Shown: positions 1 through 10,036 of the stretch, piece after piece | Position numbering within the stretch: the first letter of the stretch is position 1 | Layout of the letters: each line of letters starts with the position of its first letter | Assembly: GCA_022316685.1 (NCBI GenBank) | Contig: JAKJHU010001545.1 | Location: 1 to 64,000, forward strand | Direction: 5' to 3' | Length of the DNA stretch: 64,000 bases | DNA from: Progne subis subis | Lineage: Eukaryota; Chordata; Aves; Passeriformes; Hirundinidae | Notes under the pieces: model-generated | What the model was told of the DNA's origin: nothing | What the model saw: only the letters and a program-made list of their open reading frames with translations | Database searches by the model: none | Made by a program: the position numbers and the translations under genes

Positions 1-1300
1 TCCCCTCTGTCCTGGGGACCCCTTGGACCCTGCGGTTTATTCTTCCGTGGCTGCAAAAACTCTGCCATCATCTTTGCCTTAGGTTTTACCTTTTCCTCAT
101 CCCTCCTTACATATATCTGCTGTGTTTTTCTGACTAGTTCTTCTAGAGGCTTGTTCTGCCACTCCTCATCTTTCTGTACCCCTTTCCGTATGTCAGGCCA
201 GGCCTTTGTAACAAATTGTACCTTCAACAGTGTGTCAAAGCTGGTCCCTCCGGATCCATCCCCCGTGTTTCCACAAGGCCTCTCTAATCCTCTCCAACCA
301 GTGAGAGGGGCTTTCATGTTTCTCCTGTTCTAAGGACATAGCCTCAGCTCTGTTGTTAGTTCTGGAACTGCTGATTTCATTGCCCTAATTAAATCAACAC
401 GGTAATTGCAGAGGCGAGCCAAACTGGTCTCCTCATTTGGGTTCCACTGGGGATCCACCTGGGGGATGGCATCATCCACTGTAGGTACATTAGGTCCAGC
501 CCCCCTGCTGCTTGTGGATGTTCATCCTCCCACAGCTGCCGAGCTTTCTGCAAAATCATTCATTTCTCTGATGACCCAAACAAAATCCCCAGGAGAAAAT
601 CCCAATCCTTCCATGTATAATTCACGTTTCCTAAATATTCTATCTTTTCCCCAGCCCTATGGGATCATCTAAATATGGGAGTAATTCTTTTTCAACCCCC
701 TTCTATCCTGGGTAGTAAGTGGTACAATTACAAACCCAAACCCTCCCCCCTGACCCCCCAAAGGAACTTGGTGGAGTGGCATCTGGCGTACCCCTGTCTC
801 TTGGGTCCGGGGCGCTTCTGATGTGCTCAATTGATTTCCTCTTCGTTCTACGTGGTGGTATGATAGGCTGCTCCCTTCCCCCTACACCATTCTTATTCTC
901 AGGTGGGGCCACAGGAACAACATTCCCCTGATCCCTTTGCTCTGGGAGTTGAGGATACAGGGGACCTGCAGCTGGTCCTGGTTCTGCTGGCAACACTGGA
1001 GGACAAAACAGGGGAAAGTACTGAAGAACATCCCAATTCTCACCAGTTCCCCTTTCCTCCCTTTCTTCCTCTTCTACCTTTTCTTTAAAACACAGGTTTC
1101 TTTTGTTGCTTGTTTAAACCATATCAATCCACATTCTCTTTCAATCTATCTTTTCCAATTCTCCTCTAAACACTTCAACAAAATTCTACACAAACAAATT
1201 CTATCTGTTCCATAAGGTGTCCACATAAGCCCCTTTGGCAACTTACACTCCAGCCACACAAAATAACAATATTTTACCATCATCTCCATAGTTACCTCTG
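1..1300 (-). pseudogene. gag: Decayed gag of ERV G (proline-rich region, capsid, start of nucleocapsid)
   Basis: Minus-strand frames give a proline-rich p12-like segment (996 to 703). This is followed by capsid-like stretches (about 670 to 150) and a basic segment near 130 to 1 that matches the capsid/nucleocapsid junction of element F at 62640-62760. The pieces lie in different frames separated by stops and single-base shifts, so no Gag could be made from this copy. The start of gag is not clear. It lies between the minisatellite (1417-1790) and about 1000. The retroviral identity is supported by the flanking LTR and primer site. The assignment to matrix, p12 and capsid is by composition and order. 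Confidence 0.65.
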
Positions 1301-1416
1301 GGTGAATGCATAGTCTGTCTCAAGACCTCAGCATTCTCCCCAAGGGACTCTGCAGGGGTATTATGGGATCGTCATCCCTTTTGCTGGGGCCCCTTCCCTG
1401 CTTTACCCTAGCAACC

Positions 1417-1790
1417 CTCCATGGGTGTGCTGTGTTTCACCTGTGCTGCCCTCCATGGGTGCTGTGTTTCACCTGTGCTGCCTCCATGGGTGCTGTGTTT
1501 CACCTGTGCTGCCCTCCATGGGTGCTGTGTTTCACCTGTGCTGCCCTCCATGGGTGCTGTGTTTCACCTGTGCTACCCTCCATGGGTGCTCTGTTTCACC
1601 TGTGCTACCCTCCATGGGTGCTGTGTTTCACCTGTGCTGCCCTCCATGGGTGCTGTGTTTCACCTGTGATACCCTCCATGGGTGCTGTGTCTCACCTGTG
1701 CTGCCCTCCATGGGTGCTGTGTTTCACCTGTGCTGCCCTCCATGGGTGCTGTGTCTCACCTGTGATACCCTCCACGGGCGCCCTCCCAGG
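1417..1790. repeat. 32-bp minisatellite in the ERV G leader (about 12 copies)
   Basis: A unit of about 32 bp, built around CCATGGGTGCTGTGTTTCAC, is repeated head to tail about 12 times. One 31-bp variant and a few point changes are present. Because 32 is not a multiple of 3, the array drifts through all frames and is not a conserved coding repeat. Every unit holds the palindrome CCATGG. It lies between the primer site and gag, where retroviruses normally keep their packaging signal. Confidence 0.9.
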
Positions 1791-2014
1791 TTTGCTCCCC
1801 GAAGATCCCATTTTACTCACGGGTGAGATTTTCAGTGGTCCTTCCCTGCGGACTCTTCACGGACCCCCCTGGTCCGCCACTCGTCTGTCTCCTGGACACT
1901 CTCGGGAACCCAATCGATCGCCCGGTGCCGGCCGCCACCAAGGGAGCTGATCACCGAAACTGGGTGAGGCGCCTTCAGCTCCGCTCGCTGCCCGCCGCCC
2001 CGGACGGTGGAAAT

Positions 2015-2031
2015 ATCCCGGACGAGTCCCA
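2015..2031 (-). promoter_or_regulatory. Primer-binding site of ERV G (proline-tRNA-like)
   Basis: The minus strand reads TGGGACTCGTCCGGGAT four bases inside the LTR edge. This equals the classical proline-tRNA site of gammaretroviruses apart from one missing base and one substitution. It fixes the orientation of the element. Confidence 0.75.
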
Positions 2032-2035
2032 GAAT

Positions 2036-2652
2036 TGTTAGGAAAATTAATCCACGCACACCAGAGGTTTATGTCCAAAAAGGAGACAGAGGAGTTCTTT
2101 TACTTTATTCAAATAAAGGGAGAGGCCATGGGGCATTTCCCCTGGGGTCTCTCAGTTTTTCAGAGGACGCAGCCTCCTTTTTATCCCAATTTCCTGGCCG
2201 TACTTCCCTCTCTCTTTCCCTATTAGCCGAGGTACTTGAGAGGTACAGACTTCCCAAAATGCCTAAGATTCCCTTTTAATGTATAACCCCCCATATTTTT
2301 AATTTTTATAGGTTTTATGAGTTTTTCCCCATTGTTGCTTTCATCTTTCAATATTCAATTTCATTTACAAACCTATGGTTTGTTTGTAAAGGCAAGTATC
2401 TTCTTTTCCATTCATCAATCAGTAGAATCCTTCCCATTGTTTCTCTCATCTCTCAGTGCTAGTTTGATCTACCAGCAGACCCAGGGCTTGTTTGTAAAGA
2501 CAAATCTTGTCATTCCTCTCAGTGTTTGTGTTCTCCTTTCTCTCGTGCCTCTCTCTGCCTGCTCTGTTTGTCTCTCAGTGTCTCCCTCGACCCAGGGCAG
2601 CTCCCACCAATGACCCTGCCCTGATTTAATTCCCAATCCAGGAGCTACAACA
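2036..2652 (-). mobile_element. 5' LTR of ERV G
   Basis: The plus strand reads TGTTAGG at the left edge and CTACAACA at the right edge, which are imperfect inverted ends with terminal TG and CA. On the minus strand a polyadenylation signal AATAAA lies at 2109-2104, about 70 bases from the U5 edge. The primer site follows directly. The sequence to the right (2653 onward) is not retroviral. No partner LTR is in the window. Confidence 0.75.
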
Positions 2653-2819
2653 AGCATGGATGAAGTTCTGGAGACTGGCAGTGAAACGTCACTGTAGGAT
2701 CTTGCTGCACTCTGGTTTTGCCCCCTTATTCAGAGCTTTGCCTTCAAGGGCTGGAACAGCTTTTCCTTGCTGGGAACTGGAATTGCAGAGTCTTGGAGTA
2801 TGTGCCATGCAGGAGCAGA

Positions 2820-3331
2820 CAGACCGGGCTCCCACAGACTGGGATCACATGGACTGGGATCCTACAGACTGGGCCTGCACAGACCGGGACCGAATGGATC
2901 AGGAACATCCAGAGTGAGAAGATGCAGATTGGGACCTTGTAGACTGGGATTGTACAGGTTGGGCTCACGTGGACTGGGATTGTACAGACTGGGATTGTAT
3001 GGGTTGGGATTACATGGACTGGGATTGTACAGACTGGGATTGTATGGGTTGGGCTCACATGGACTGGGATTGTACAGACTGGGATTGTATGGGTTGGGAT
3101 TACATGGACTGGGATTGTACAGACTGGGATTGTATGGGTTGGGCTCACATGGACTGGGATTGTACAGACTGGGATTGTATGGGTTGGGATTACATGGACT
3201 GGGATTGTACAGACTGGGATTGTAGGGGTTGGGATTACATGGACTGGGATTGTACAGACTGGGATTGTATGAGTTGGGCTCACATGGACTGGGATTTTAC
3301 AGACTGGGATTGTATGGGTTGGGTTCACCTG
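2820..3331. repeat. Hierarchical minisatellite, 15/45/90-bp periods
   Basis: The basic word is about 15 bp (ACTGGGATTGTACAG and variants). Three words make a 45-bp unit. Successive 45-bp units alternate between a GGGATTACAT and a GGGCTCACAT version, which gives a 90-bp higher-order period. The first copies (2820-2950) are diverged and the rest are nearly identical. Because 15, 45 and 90 are multiples of 3, long open frames run through it on both strands, but they have no other sign of coding. It ends at the first base of provirus A. Confidence 0.9.
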
Positions 3332-3984
3332 TGTCCTAGGGTGACTTTATGATGCTTGTATCTCCAGTTGTCTGTTCTGTTTGTGCTGTATATTGAGTCC
3401 TGTGCCTTTAAGACTGGTTCTAAGAGCAAGGAGAAGCACAGAGTTTGTTTTGAGAAAACTGCCTGACTCCTCCACATTCTTCTGCGGACGGGGTGTTCAG
3501 CGGAGGCTTGGAGAGACTTCAGGACAGAGATTTATTTTTGCTTTTAGTTAGTTTCAGCTAGCTAAGGCAGAGAAGTTCCCTGGACTGTTTTTTTTCCTTT
3601 TTCTTGGAACTGTTTAAACCTGCTCTAGACTGAAAACCCAGGGGAGCCCTGGGGGCTGCACCTGCGGCCCACCGGTGCCTGGAGCTCGGCATTTTCCAGC
3701 AGCGCCGGAGGGACTGGGACTGAGGAGAGACTGAGAGAGAGCCGAGCTACACTAACGCAAGGACTTTCTCAGTTTGCCATCTCACTTCAGGAGAGGTTTT
3801 ATTGTTTCATATTATTCATTCTTTATACTTGTATGCACTTTATTTGTTTAGTAAAATAGTTTTTTCCATATTTCTCCAAACAGGTTTTTTTTTTCGGACT
3901 GGTTGGAGGGAGGGGCCACTTGGGTTTGCTTCCCAGAGGGACCCTATACAGGGTTTTCCCCAAATTTGTCTCCAAACCAGGACA
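3332..3984 (+). mobile_element. 5' LTR of provirus A (LTR family A)
   Basis: It starts TGTCCTAGG and ends CCAGGACA. The same family recurs at 9363-10036, at 21934-22594 (reverse) and, truncated, at 43885-44224 (reverse). Near the 3' side a weak AGTAAA signal follows an AT-rich stretch (3800-3860). Confidence 0.9.
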
Positions 3985-3994
3985 TACCCTTAAT

Positions 3995-4012
3995 TGGCCC
4001 CCACTGCGGGGC
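3995..4012 (+). promoter_or_regulatory. Primer-binding site of provirus A (decayed lysine-tRNA type)
   Basis: TGGCCCCCACTGCGGGGC lies 10 bases inside the LTR. It is a mutated form of the site that is intact in provirus D (52985-53002). Confidence 0.7.
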
Positions 4013-4105
4013 TCGAGAGAGTGGAAAAAACTTGTATTGATTATTATTAACTGCATTTTTTTTTGTTGGTGTTGTCCTTTGGGTAGGGATTAACAGACAG
4101 TGGCC

Positions 4106-4613
4106 ATGTTGCTTCTTGAAGTCCTAATGTCTCTTAGAATGGAGTCTTTTCTGCATTTCTGTTCCCTAGGCTTTTTTGAGGTCTTAATAACTTTCTGGTC
4201 CCTAGGTTTGTTTTCCTACCCAGAAATAGCTCCAATATTGTCCTTAACATACAGCTTTTACACTAGGGATGCACAAATTAGAATAGTTATTTTGCTGGGT
4301 TCGGTGATTATGGTTTACAAGAAGCTTATTAAAGATACTGGAGTTTGTTCTGGGTATGTTCAGTTTATGTTTTTTTCTTCCTACCCTGCGTCCTAGTTCC
4401 AGCAGCATGTTTTGGGGATTTATCAATAATTGCACACAGTTTGTTAGAGGAGGAGTAGGGGATGAGGCTCTTCGGCCTTGTTTTTCCTTCTTCTCTTTTG
4501 AGTCAGTTACATCACTTTTGGAGAATGTTCAGGGTCTCCTGAATGTTAAAGACCCCACCTCCCTGGTATTTCACCTGGTGACTTTCCTCTATATGGTTTA
4601 TAGCCTTTTCTAG
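4106..4613 (+). pseudogene. gag: Hydrophobic N-terminal part of gag, provirus A
   Basis: Starting at ATG 4106, the frame encodes a strongly hydrophobic segment (about residues 20-40), a second one near residues 65-80, then frameshifts into a stretch ending at 4613 that holds a third hydrophobic helix just before its stop. The first two segments are clearly homologous to 28949-28611 (minus) in provirus B, for example the shared word PEIAPILSL. The third corresponds to the start of the B frame at 27926. In position this is the amino end of Gag, or a separate upstream frame. I know no named domain for it. The three-helix layout suggests membrane anchoring in place of myristoylation, which is inference. 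Confidence 0.55.
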
Positions 4614-4614
4614 A

Positions 4615-6010
4615 ATGAGTCACACACTGCTAAACACTGTAGGGCAGCAGATAGAGGCAAGGGAGCAGGGAGATAAATCAGTCACTCAGGCTGCAGCCAA
4701 CCCCACAGCTATTCAGGCTGCAGCTAAACCAGACAGTGAGGTTAAGACACCTGCAGTTGCTGCAGTAAAGAAGGGAAAGAAGCACACGGACAAAACCAAT
4801 TGACCAGTAGATGATGATTCAGGTGAAGGATCCTCAATGCCTCCTGCCACCCAGTCGGGAGTCAAACACCTGACACACAATCAGAAGCTGAAGCAACTGA
4901 TGATACACAGTCAGAAGCTGAAACCAACTGATATGAAATCGGAAGCCCAACCAACTGGCACAAGATCGGGAGTCCAACCAACCTAACACACGATCAGAAG
5001 CCCAACCAGCTGCTTACAAGATCAGGAGGCCCAACCAAGCTGCTACAAGATCAAGGAGCCCAACCAACTGCTTACAAGATCAGGAGCCCGACCAACTGCT
5101 ACAAGATCAGGAGATACTATTGAGTCCTTTTCCCTGAAGGACCTTCGTAGGCCTAAGAAAGGAATTATACTCGACAGACATGATGAATCTATAGTTAGTT
5201 AGTTTAGTCCTGTCTTGGGATGCTGCAGGCGAGGCTACAATACTGGATGGCACTGAAGTGAGACATCTTAGGATCCCTATCAAATGATCCAGTTATTGAC
5301 CAAGAAATGATGAAGGAGGCTAGTCCTTGCAGTCTCTGGGAACGGGTCCTGAGAAGTGTGGCACAAAGATATCTGTGTGCCGACGATCTCTATCTGCAGC
5401 AAACTCAGTGGAAAAACCATTGAACAAGGGATTCAGCAGCTTGAGAGAAATGGCAGTGGCAGGAGATTGTCTTCTCAGATGACCTAAACACTAGAACCCA
5501 GACTTGGTACCATGTACACCTGTAATGTGGCGAAAACTTGTACGACTTGGGCCACAAGAATACTCCTCTGCTTTAGCAATAATAAAGCGGGATGAGACAG
5601 AGGAGACTGTGCTTGATATGGCGAAGAAGCTCCGAACATATGCAGATGCCGTGCATGGTCCAACACATGCAAAGAATTGCAGCTTTGGAAACACAGAGTG
5701 CGGGGATTAGCAGACAAGGTGGAGGAGAACCTCAAAGAACTCAAGGAGAACATTCTCCAGATCTCTGCAGTACAAGTTAGGGGCTCTGGCACTCACACGC
5801 AAACGTTCCCTAGATAGAGAGGGAAAAGGCATTCCATGGGCTAAGCTGTGGTCCTTCCTGCGTGATTGTGGAGAAAACATGAAAAGATGGGATGGAGAAT
5901 CTACTGATGGTATGACACAACAGCTGCGTGAATTGTTAGATGGCAAGACTGTGAGAGGCAGTTCTAGCAAGAAGGAAGCAGCGTCCGGTTACCCAGGGAA
6001 ATAAGGATAA
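4615..6010 (+). pseudogene. gag: Degraded gag body of provirus A
   Basis: Short pieces in shifting frames match the gag of provirus B (26490-27926, minus). The shared features are a TVGQQ word at the start of an alanine- and lysine-rich linker, a tandemly repeated linker (4860-5130), and an alpha-helical part near 5500-5760 matching the B frame. A large part of the linker-proximal gag present in B is missing here. No zinc-knuckle motif is visible in A, B or D. The product would be a structural capsid precursor, but this copy cannot make it. Confidence 0.6.
4860..5130. repeat. About 30-bp minisatellite in the gag linker of provirus A
   Basis: Units resembling AAGATCAGGAGCCCAACCAA recur about eight times with indels. 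Provirus D has an unrelated 18-bp array in a comparable linker of its gag (52351-52461). Confidence 0.75.
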
Positions 6011-6061
6011 TCAGGCTTAGAGGGGCCCTGCCTCTAGCCAGGTAGAGGCTAGGAAAACCGT

Positions 6062-8150
6062 GTTTTTTGGACTGTGTGGATTCGTTGGCCTGGCACATCA
6101 GAACCACAAAAATATGAGGCCTTAGTTGACACTGGTGCACAGTGCACATTGACTCCCATCAAGACATGTGGGGGAAGAAATCTGTTTCCATTGCTGGGGT
6201 GACAGGGGGTTCACAAGATTTTACTTTAGTGGAAAGCTGATGTGAGCCTGACTGGAAAGGAGTGGAAGAGACACCCTATTGTGACTGGCCCAGAGGCTCC
6301 AGTGCATTTTGGGCATAGACTTCCTCCGAAATGGGTATTTCAAAGACCCGAAGGGATTTAGGTGGGCATTCGGGATAGCAGCTGTAGAGACAGGAGATGT
6401 TAAGCAGTTGAATACCTTGCCTGGACTATCAGAGAACCCATCTGCTGTAGGTCTTCTGAAGGTGGAAGAGCAACAAGTGCCAATTGCCACTTCAACAGTG
6501 CATTGCCGACAGTACAGAACAACTCGAGATGCTGTGATCCCCATCCACAAGATGATCCGTGAGCTGGAGAGCCAAGGGGTGGTCAGCAAAACCCACTCAC
6601 CCTTCAACAGCCCCATCTGGCCTGTGCGCAAGTCTGACGGAGAATGGAGATTGACTGTGGACTACGTGCCTTGAACGAAGTGACTCCACCATTGAGCGCT
6701 GCTGTGCCGGACATGCTGGAACTCCAGTACGAGCTGGAGTCCAAGGCAGCAAAATGGTACGCCGCAATTGACATTGCTAATGCATTTTTCTCCATTCCTC
6801 TGGCTGCAGAATGCAGGCCTCAGTTTGCTTTCACCTGGAGGGGCATGCAGTACAACCTGGAACCGACTGCCCCAGGGGTGGAAACACAGCCCCACCATCT
6901 GCCATGGACTGATCCAGGCTGCACTGGAAAAGGGTGAGGCTCCAGAACATCTACAGTATATCGATGACATCATTGTGTGGGGGAACACGGCAATAGGAAG
7001 TGTTTGAGAAAGGAAGAGAAGATCATCCAAATTCTCCTGAAAGGTGGTTTTGCCATCAAGCAGAGCAAGGTCAAGGACCTGCCCGAGAGATCCAGTTCCT
7101 GGGAGTAAAGTGGCAAGATGGACGGCGGCAGATTCCAACTGAGGTCATCAATAAGATCACCGCAATGTCTCCACCGACCAGCAAGAAAGGAAACACAAGC
7201 TTTCCTAGGCGCCATAGGTTTCTGAAGAATGCACATTCCTGAGTACAGCCAGATTGTGAGCCCTCTCTACCTGGTCACCCGCAAGAAGAACGATTTCCAC
7301 TGGGGCCCTGAACAGCAACAAGCCTTTGCCCAGATCAAGCAGGAGATCGCGTCATGCAGTAGCCCTTGGCCCAGTCAGGACGGGACCAGATGTGAAGAAC
7401 GTGCTCTACTCAGCAGCCGGGAACAATGGCCTGTCCTGGAGCCTTTCGCAGAAGGTGCCTGGGGAGACTCGGGGCCGACCACTGGGATTCTGGAGCCGAA
7501 GCTACAGAGGGTCCGAAGCCAACTACACTCCAACAGAGAAGGAAATCTTGGCCGCCTATGAAGGAGTTCAAGCCGCCTCAGAGGTGATTGGCACAGAAGC
7601 ACAACTCCTGCTGGCACCTCGACTACCGGTGCTGGGGTGGATGTTTAAAGGAAAGGTTCCCTCCACCCATCATGCCACCGACGCCACGTGGAGCAAATGG
7701 ATTGCCCTCATCACTCAGTGTGCCCGCATTGGAAACCCAAATCGCCCTGGGATTTTGGAGAATAATTACAAACTGGCCGGAAGGTGAGAACTTTGGTCTC
7801 ACAGATGAAGAGGAGCAGGAACAAGTGACACGTGCAGAAGAGGGTCCACCATACAACCAACTACCAGCAGAAGAAACACGCTATGCTCTTTTCACTGACG
7901 GTTCCTGCCGCATCGTGGGATGAACCGGAAGTGGAAAGCAGCTGTATGGAGCCCCACACGACAGGTTGGCACAAGCCACTGAAGGAGAAGGTGGGTCAAG
8001 CCAACTTGCTGAACTCAAAGCTGTTCAACTGGCCCTGGACATTGCTGAAAGAGAGAAGTGGCCAAAGCTCTACCTCTACACTGATTCGTGGATAGGTGGC
8101 AATGCTCTGTGGGGTTGGCTGGACAGGTGGAAAAAAGGCCAATTGGCAGC
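6062..8150 (+). pseudogene. pol: pol of provirus A: protease, reverse transcriptase, RNase H
   Basis: The protease-like start carries the active-site word LVDTGAQ (about 6120-6145). The reverse transcriptase follows (6309-7250), with SPFNSPIWPVRKSDGEWRL, the palm region and YIDDIIVWG (about 6958-6985). RNase H follows (about 7840-8150), with FTDGSC and the YTDSW word. Frameshifts occur near 6670, 6860, 7000, 7190, 7350 and 7790, so it is inactive. The WPVRKSDGEWRL-type palm with YIDD resembles class III (ERVL or foamy-like) reverse transcriptases more than YMDD betaretroviruses. The same protein region is open over 558 residues in provirus D (50784-49108). Confidence 0.85.
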
Positions 8151-8169
8151 GTAGGGGAAAGCAATCTGG

Positions 8170-9185
8170 GCTGCAGATGAGTGGAAGGACATTGCCACTC
8201 GGGTAGAGAAGCTACCTGTCAAAGTCCGTCATGTAGATGCCCATGTCCCCAAGAGTCGGGCTAATGAGGAGCACGGAAACAACGAGCAGGTAGATCAAGC
8301 TGCAAAGATAGAGGTGTCAAAGATAGACTTAGATTGGCAACACAAGGGAGAGTTGTTCCTAGCTCGATGGGCCCATGATACCTCAGGCCATCAGGGCAGA
8401 GATGCCACCTATAAGTGGGCACGAGACCGAGGGGTGGATCTAACCATGGACAGTATTTCTCAGGTTATCCATGACTGTGAGACGTGTGCTGCCATCAAAC
8501 AGGCCAAGCGGGTGAAGCCCCTATAGGTATGGCGGGCGATGGTCCAAGTATAAGTACGGGGAAGCCTGGCAGATTGACTACATCACCCTTCCCCAAACCC
8601 GCCAAGGCAAGCGCTATGTGCTGACCATGGTGGAAGCCACCACTGGATGGCTGGAGACCTACCCTGTGTCTCATGCTACTGCCTGGAACACCATCCTGGG
8701 CCTTGAAAAGCAAGTTCTTTGGAGGCATGGTACCCCTGAGAGGATTGAGTCAGACAATGGAACTCATTTCAAGAACAGCCTCATCAACACCTGGGCTAGA
8801 GAACATGGCATTGAGTGGGTGTACCATATCCCCTATCATGCACCAGCTTCAGGGAAGGTAGAAAGATACAACGGACTGCTAAAAACCATCCTGAAAGCAC
8901 TGGGTAGGGGATCATTCAAAAACTGGGAGCAGCATCTAGCAAAGGCCACCTGGTTAGTTAACACCCGAGGTTCCACCAGCCGAGCAGGCCCTGCCCAATC
9001 TGAGCCCCTACATACAGTAGATGGAGAGAAAGTCCCAGTAGTACATGTAAGAGATTTGTTAGGAAGACAATTTGGATCAATTCTGCTTCAAGTACAGAGG
9101 ATCCCATCCGTGGGATTGTCTTTGCTCAGGGACCAGGCTGCACATGGTGGGTAATGCAGAAAGATGGAAACCACACGATGTGTAC
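8170..9185 (+). pseudogene. pol: Integrase of provirus A
   Basis: A zinc-binding HHCC region is followed by the catalytic core. The HHCC region has histidines in HDTSGHQGRD and cysteines in CETCAAIKQ (about 8370-8515). The core shows the first Asp in QIDYITLP (about 8570), the second in IESDNGTHF (about 8745) and the Glu in GKVERYNG 35 residues later (about 8860). This is a D,D-35-E enzyme that would join viral DNA to host DNA. A stop near 8524 and a frameshift near 9150 break the frame. Downstream only about 170 noncoding bases precede the purine tract, so there is no env. Confidence 0.85.
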
Positions 9186-9345
9186 CCCAGGGAGATTTGA
9201 TTGTTGGGTGAGAACCGTGTGTAATTATCGTTGTGTGCTGAATGGTACTGCCACTGTATGTAGCTATATATTGCATATTGTTTTTATATAGATGTATGTG
9301 TGTGTAGAGCTAGAGTATATATTAGTTTTAGTAAATTGACAATAT

Positions 9346-9362
9346 GGGGATAAGGGATGGAA
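9346..9362 (+). promoter_or_regulatory. Polypurine tract of provirus A
   Basis: GGGGATAAGGGATGGAA directly abuts the 3' LTR. The matching tract in provirus B (minus strand, 22610-22595) is GGGATAAGGGGAGGAA. Confidence 0.75.
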
Positions 9363-10036
9363 TGTCCTAGGGTAACTTTATGATGTTTGTATTCGCAATA
9401 GTCTGTTCTGTTTGTGCTGTATATTGAGTCCTGTGCTTTAACACTGGTTCTAAGAGCAAGGAGAAGCGCAGAGTTTTGTTTTGAGAAAACTGCCTGACTC
9501 CTCCACATTCTTCTGTGGACAGGATGTTTGGCGGAGGCTTGGAGAGACTGCAGGACAGAGATTTTTTTTTTTTTTTTTTTTTTTTTGCTTTAATTAGTTT
9601 CAGCTAGTCTAGGGCAGAGAAGTTCCCTGGACTGTTTTTTTTTTCCTTTTTCTTGGAACTGTTTAAACCTGCTCTGGACTGAAAACCCAGGGGAGCACTG
9701 GGGGCTGCAGCTGCGGCCCACCGGGGCCTGGACCTCGGCATTTTCCAGCAGCACCGGAGGGACTGGGACTGAGGAGAGACTGAGAGAGAGCCGAGCTACA
9801 CCCACGGCAAGGACTTTCTCAATTTGCCATCTCACTTCAGAAGGAGAGGTTTTATTGTTTCATATTATTCATTCTTTATGCTTGTATGCACTTTATTTGT
9901 TTAGTAAAATAGTTTTTTCCACTTTTCTCCAAAGAGGTTTTTTCTCGGACTGGTTGGAGGGAGGGGCCACTTGGGTTTGCTTCCCAGAGGGATCCTATAC
10001 GGAGTTTTCCCCCAAATTTGTCTCCAAACCAGGACA
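9363..10036 (+). mobile_element. 3' LTR of provirus A
   Basis: It pairs with 3332-3984. It has an expanded T run (about 9566-9586) and several substitutions in the first 50 bases compared with the 5' LTR. It ends CCAGGACA. Confidence 0.9.

Larger units (their letters stand above)
1..2652 (-). mobile_element. Class I ERV 'G', 5' portion (gag to 5' LTR)
   Basis: Read on the minus strand, this is an LTR (2652 to 2036), a primer-binding site, a long leader holding a minisatellite, and gag remnants that continue off the left edge. The gag resembles that of element F at the right end of the window. Both have a capsid tail followed by a basic, nucleocapsid-like stretch. The order and the proline-tRNA-like primer site are typical of gammaretrovirus-related avian ERVs. 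The LTR does not resemble the LTR of element F, so G and F are different subfamilies. Pol, env and the 3' LTR, if present, lie outside the window. Confidence 0.8.
3332..10036 (+). mobile_element. Provirus A: env-less ERV with class III-like pol
   Basis: Two LTRs (3332-3984 and 9363-10036) flank a primer site, a hydrophobic gag start, degraded gag, and protease, reverse transcriptase, RNase H and integrase. A purine tract follows directly, with no env between. The polymerase closely matches proviruses B and D in this window. Many frameshifts and stops show it is dead. The flanks (ACCTG on the left, AGCAC on the right) do not form a target-site duplication. By eye the LTRs differ at several percent of positions, so A is clearly older than provirus D. 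Confidence 0.9.

Noticed and set aside
1306..1950. Cys-rich repeat frame of 214 codons on the plus strand
   Set aside because: It is a translation of the 32-bp minisatellite in the ERV leader, antisense to gag, and drifts through frames.
2744..3352. Long open frames with Trp/Asp/Cys or Thr/Pro/Val repeats
   Set aside because: They arise because the minisatellite period (15/45 bp) is a multiple of 3. Frames are open on both strands and there is no start context or splice-site support.
3332..10036. Searching provirus A for a hidden env
   Set aside because: Only about 170 bases lie between the end of integrase and the purine tract, and B and D likewise have no env frame there (B carries only a solo LTR in this interval). 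The family lacks env.
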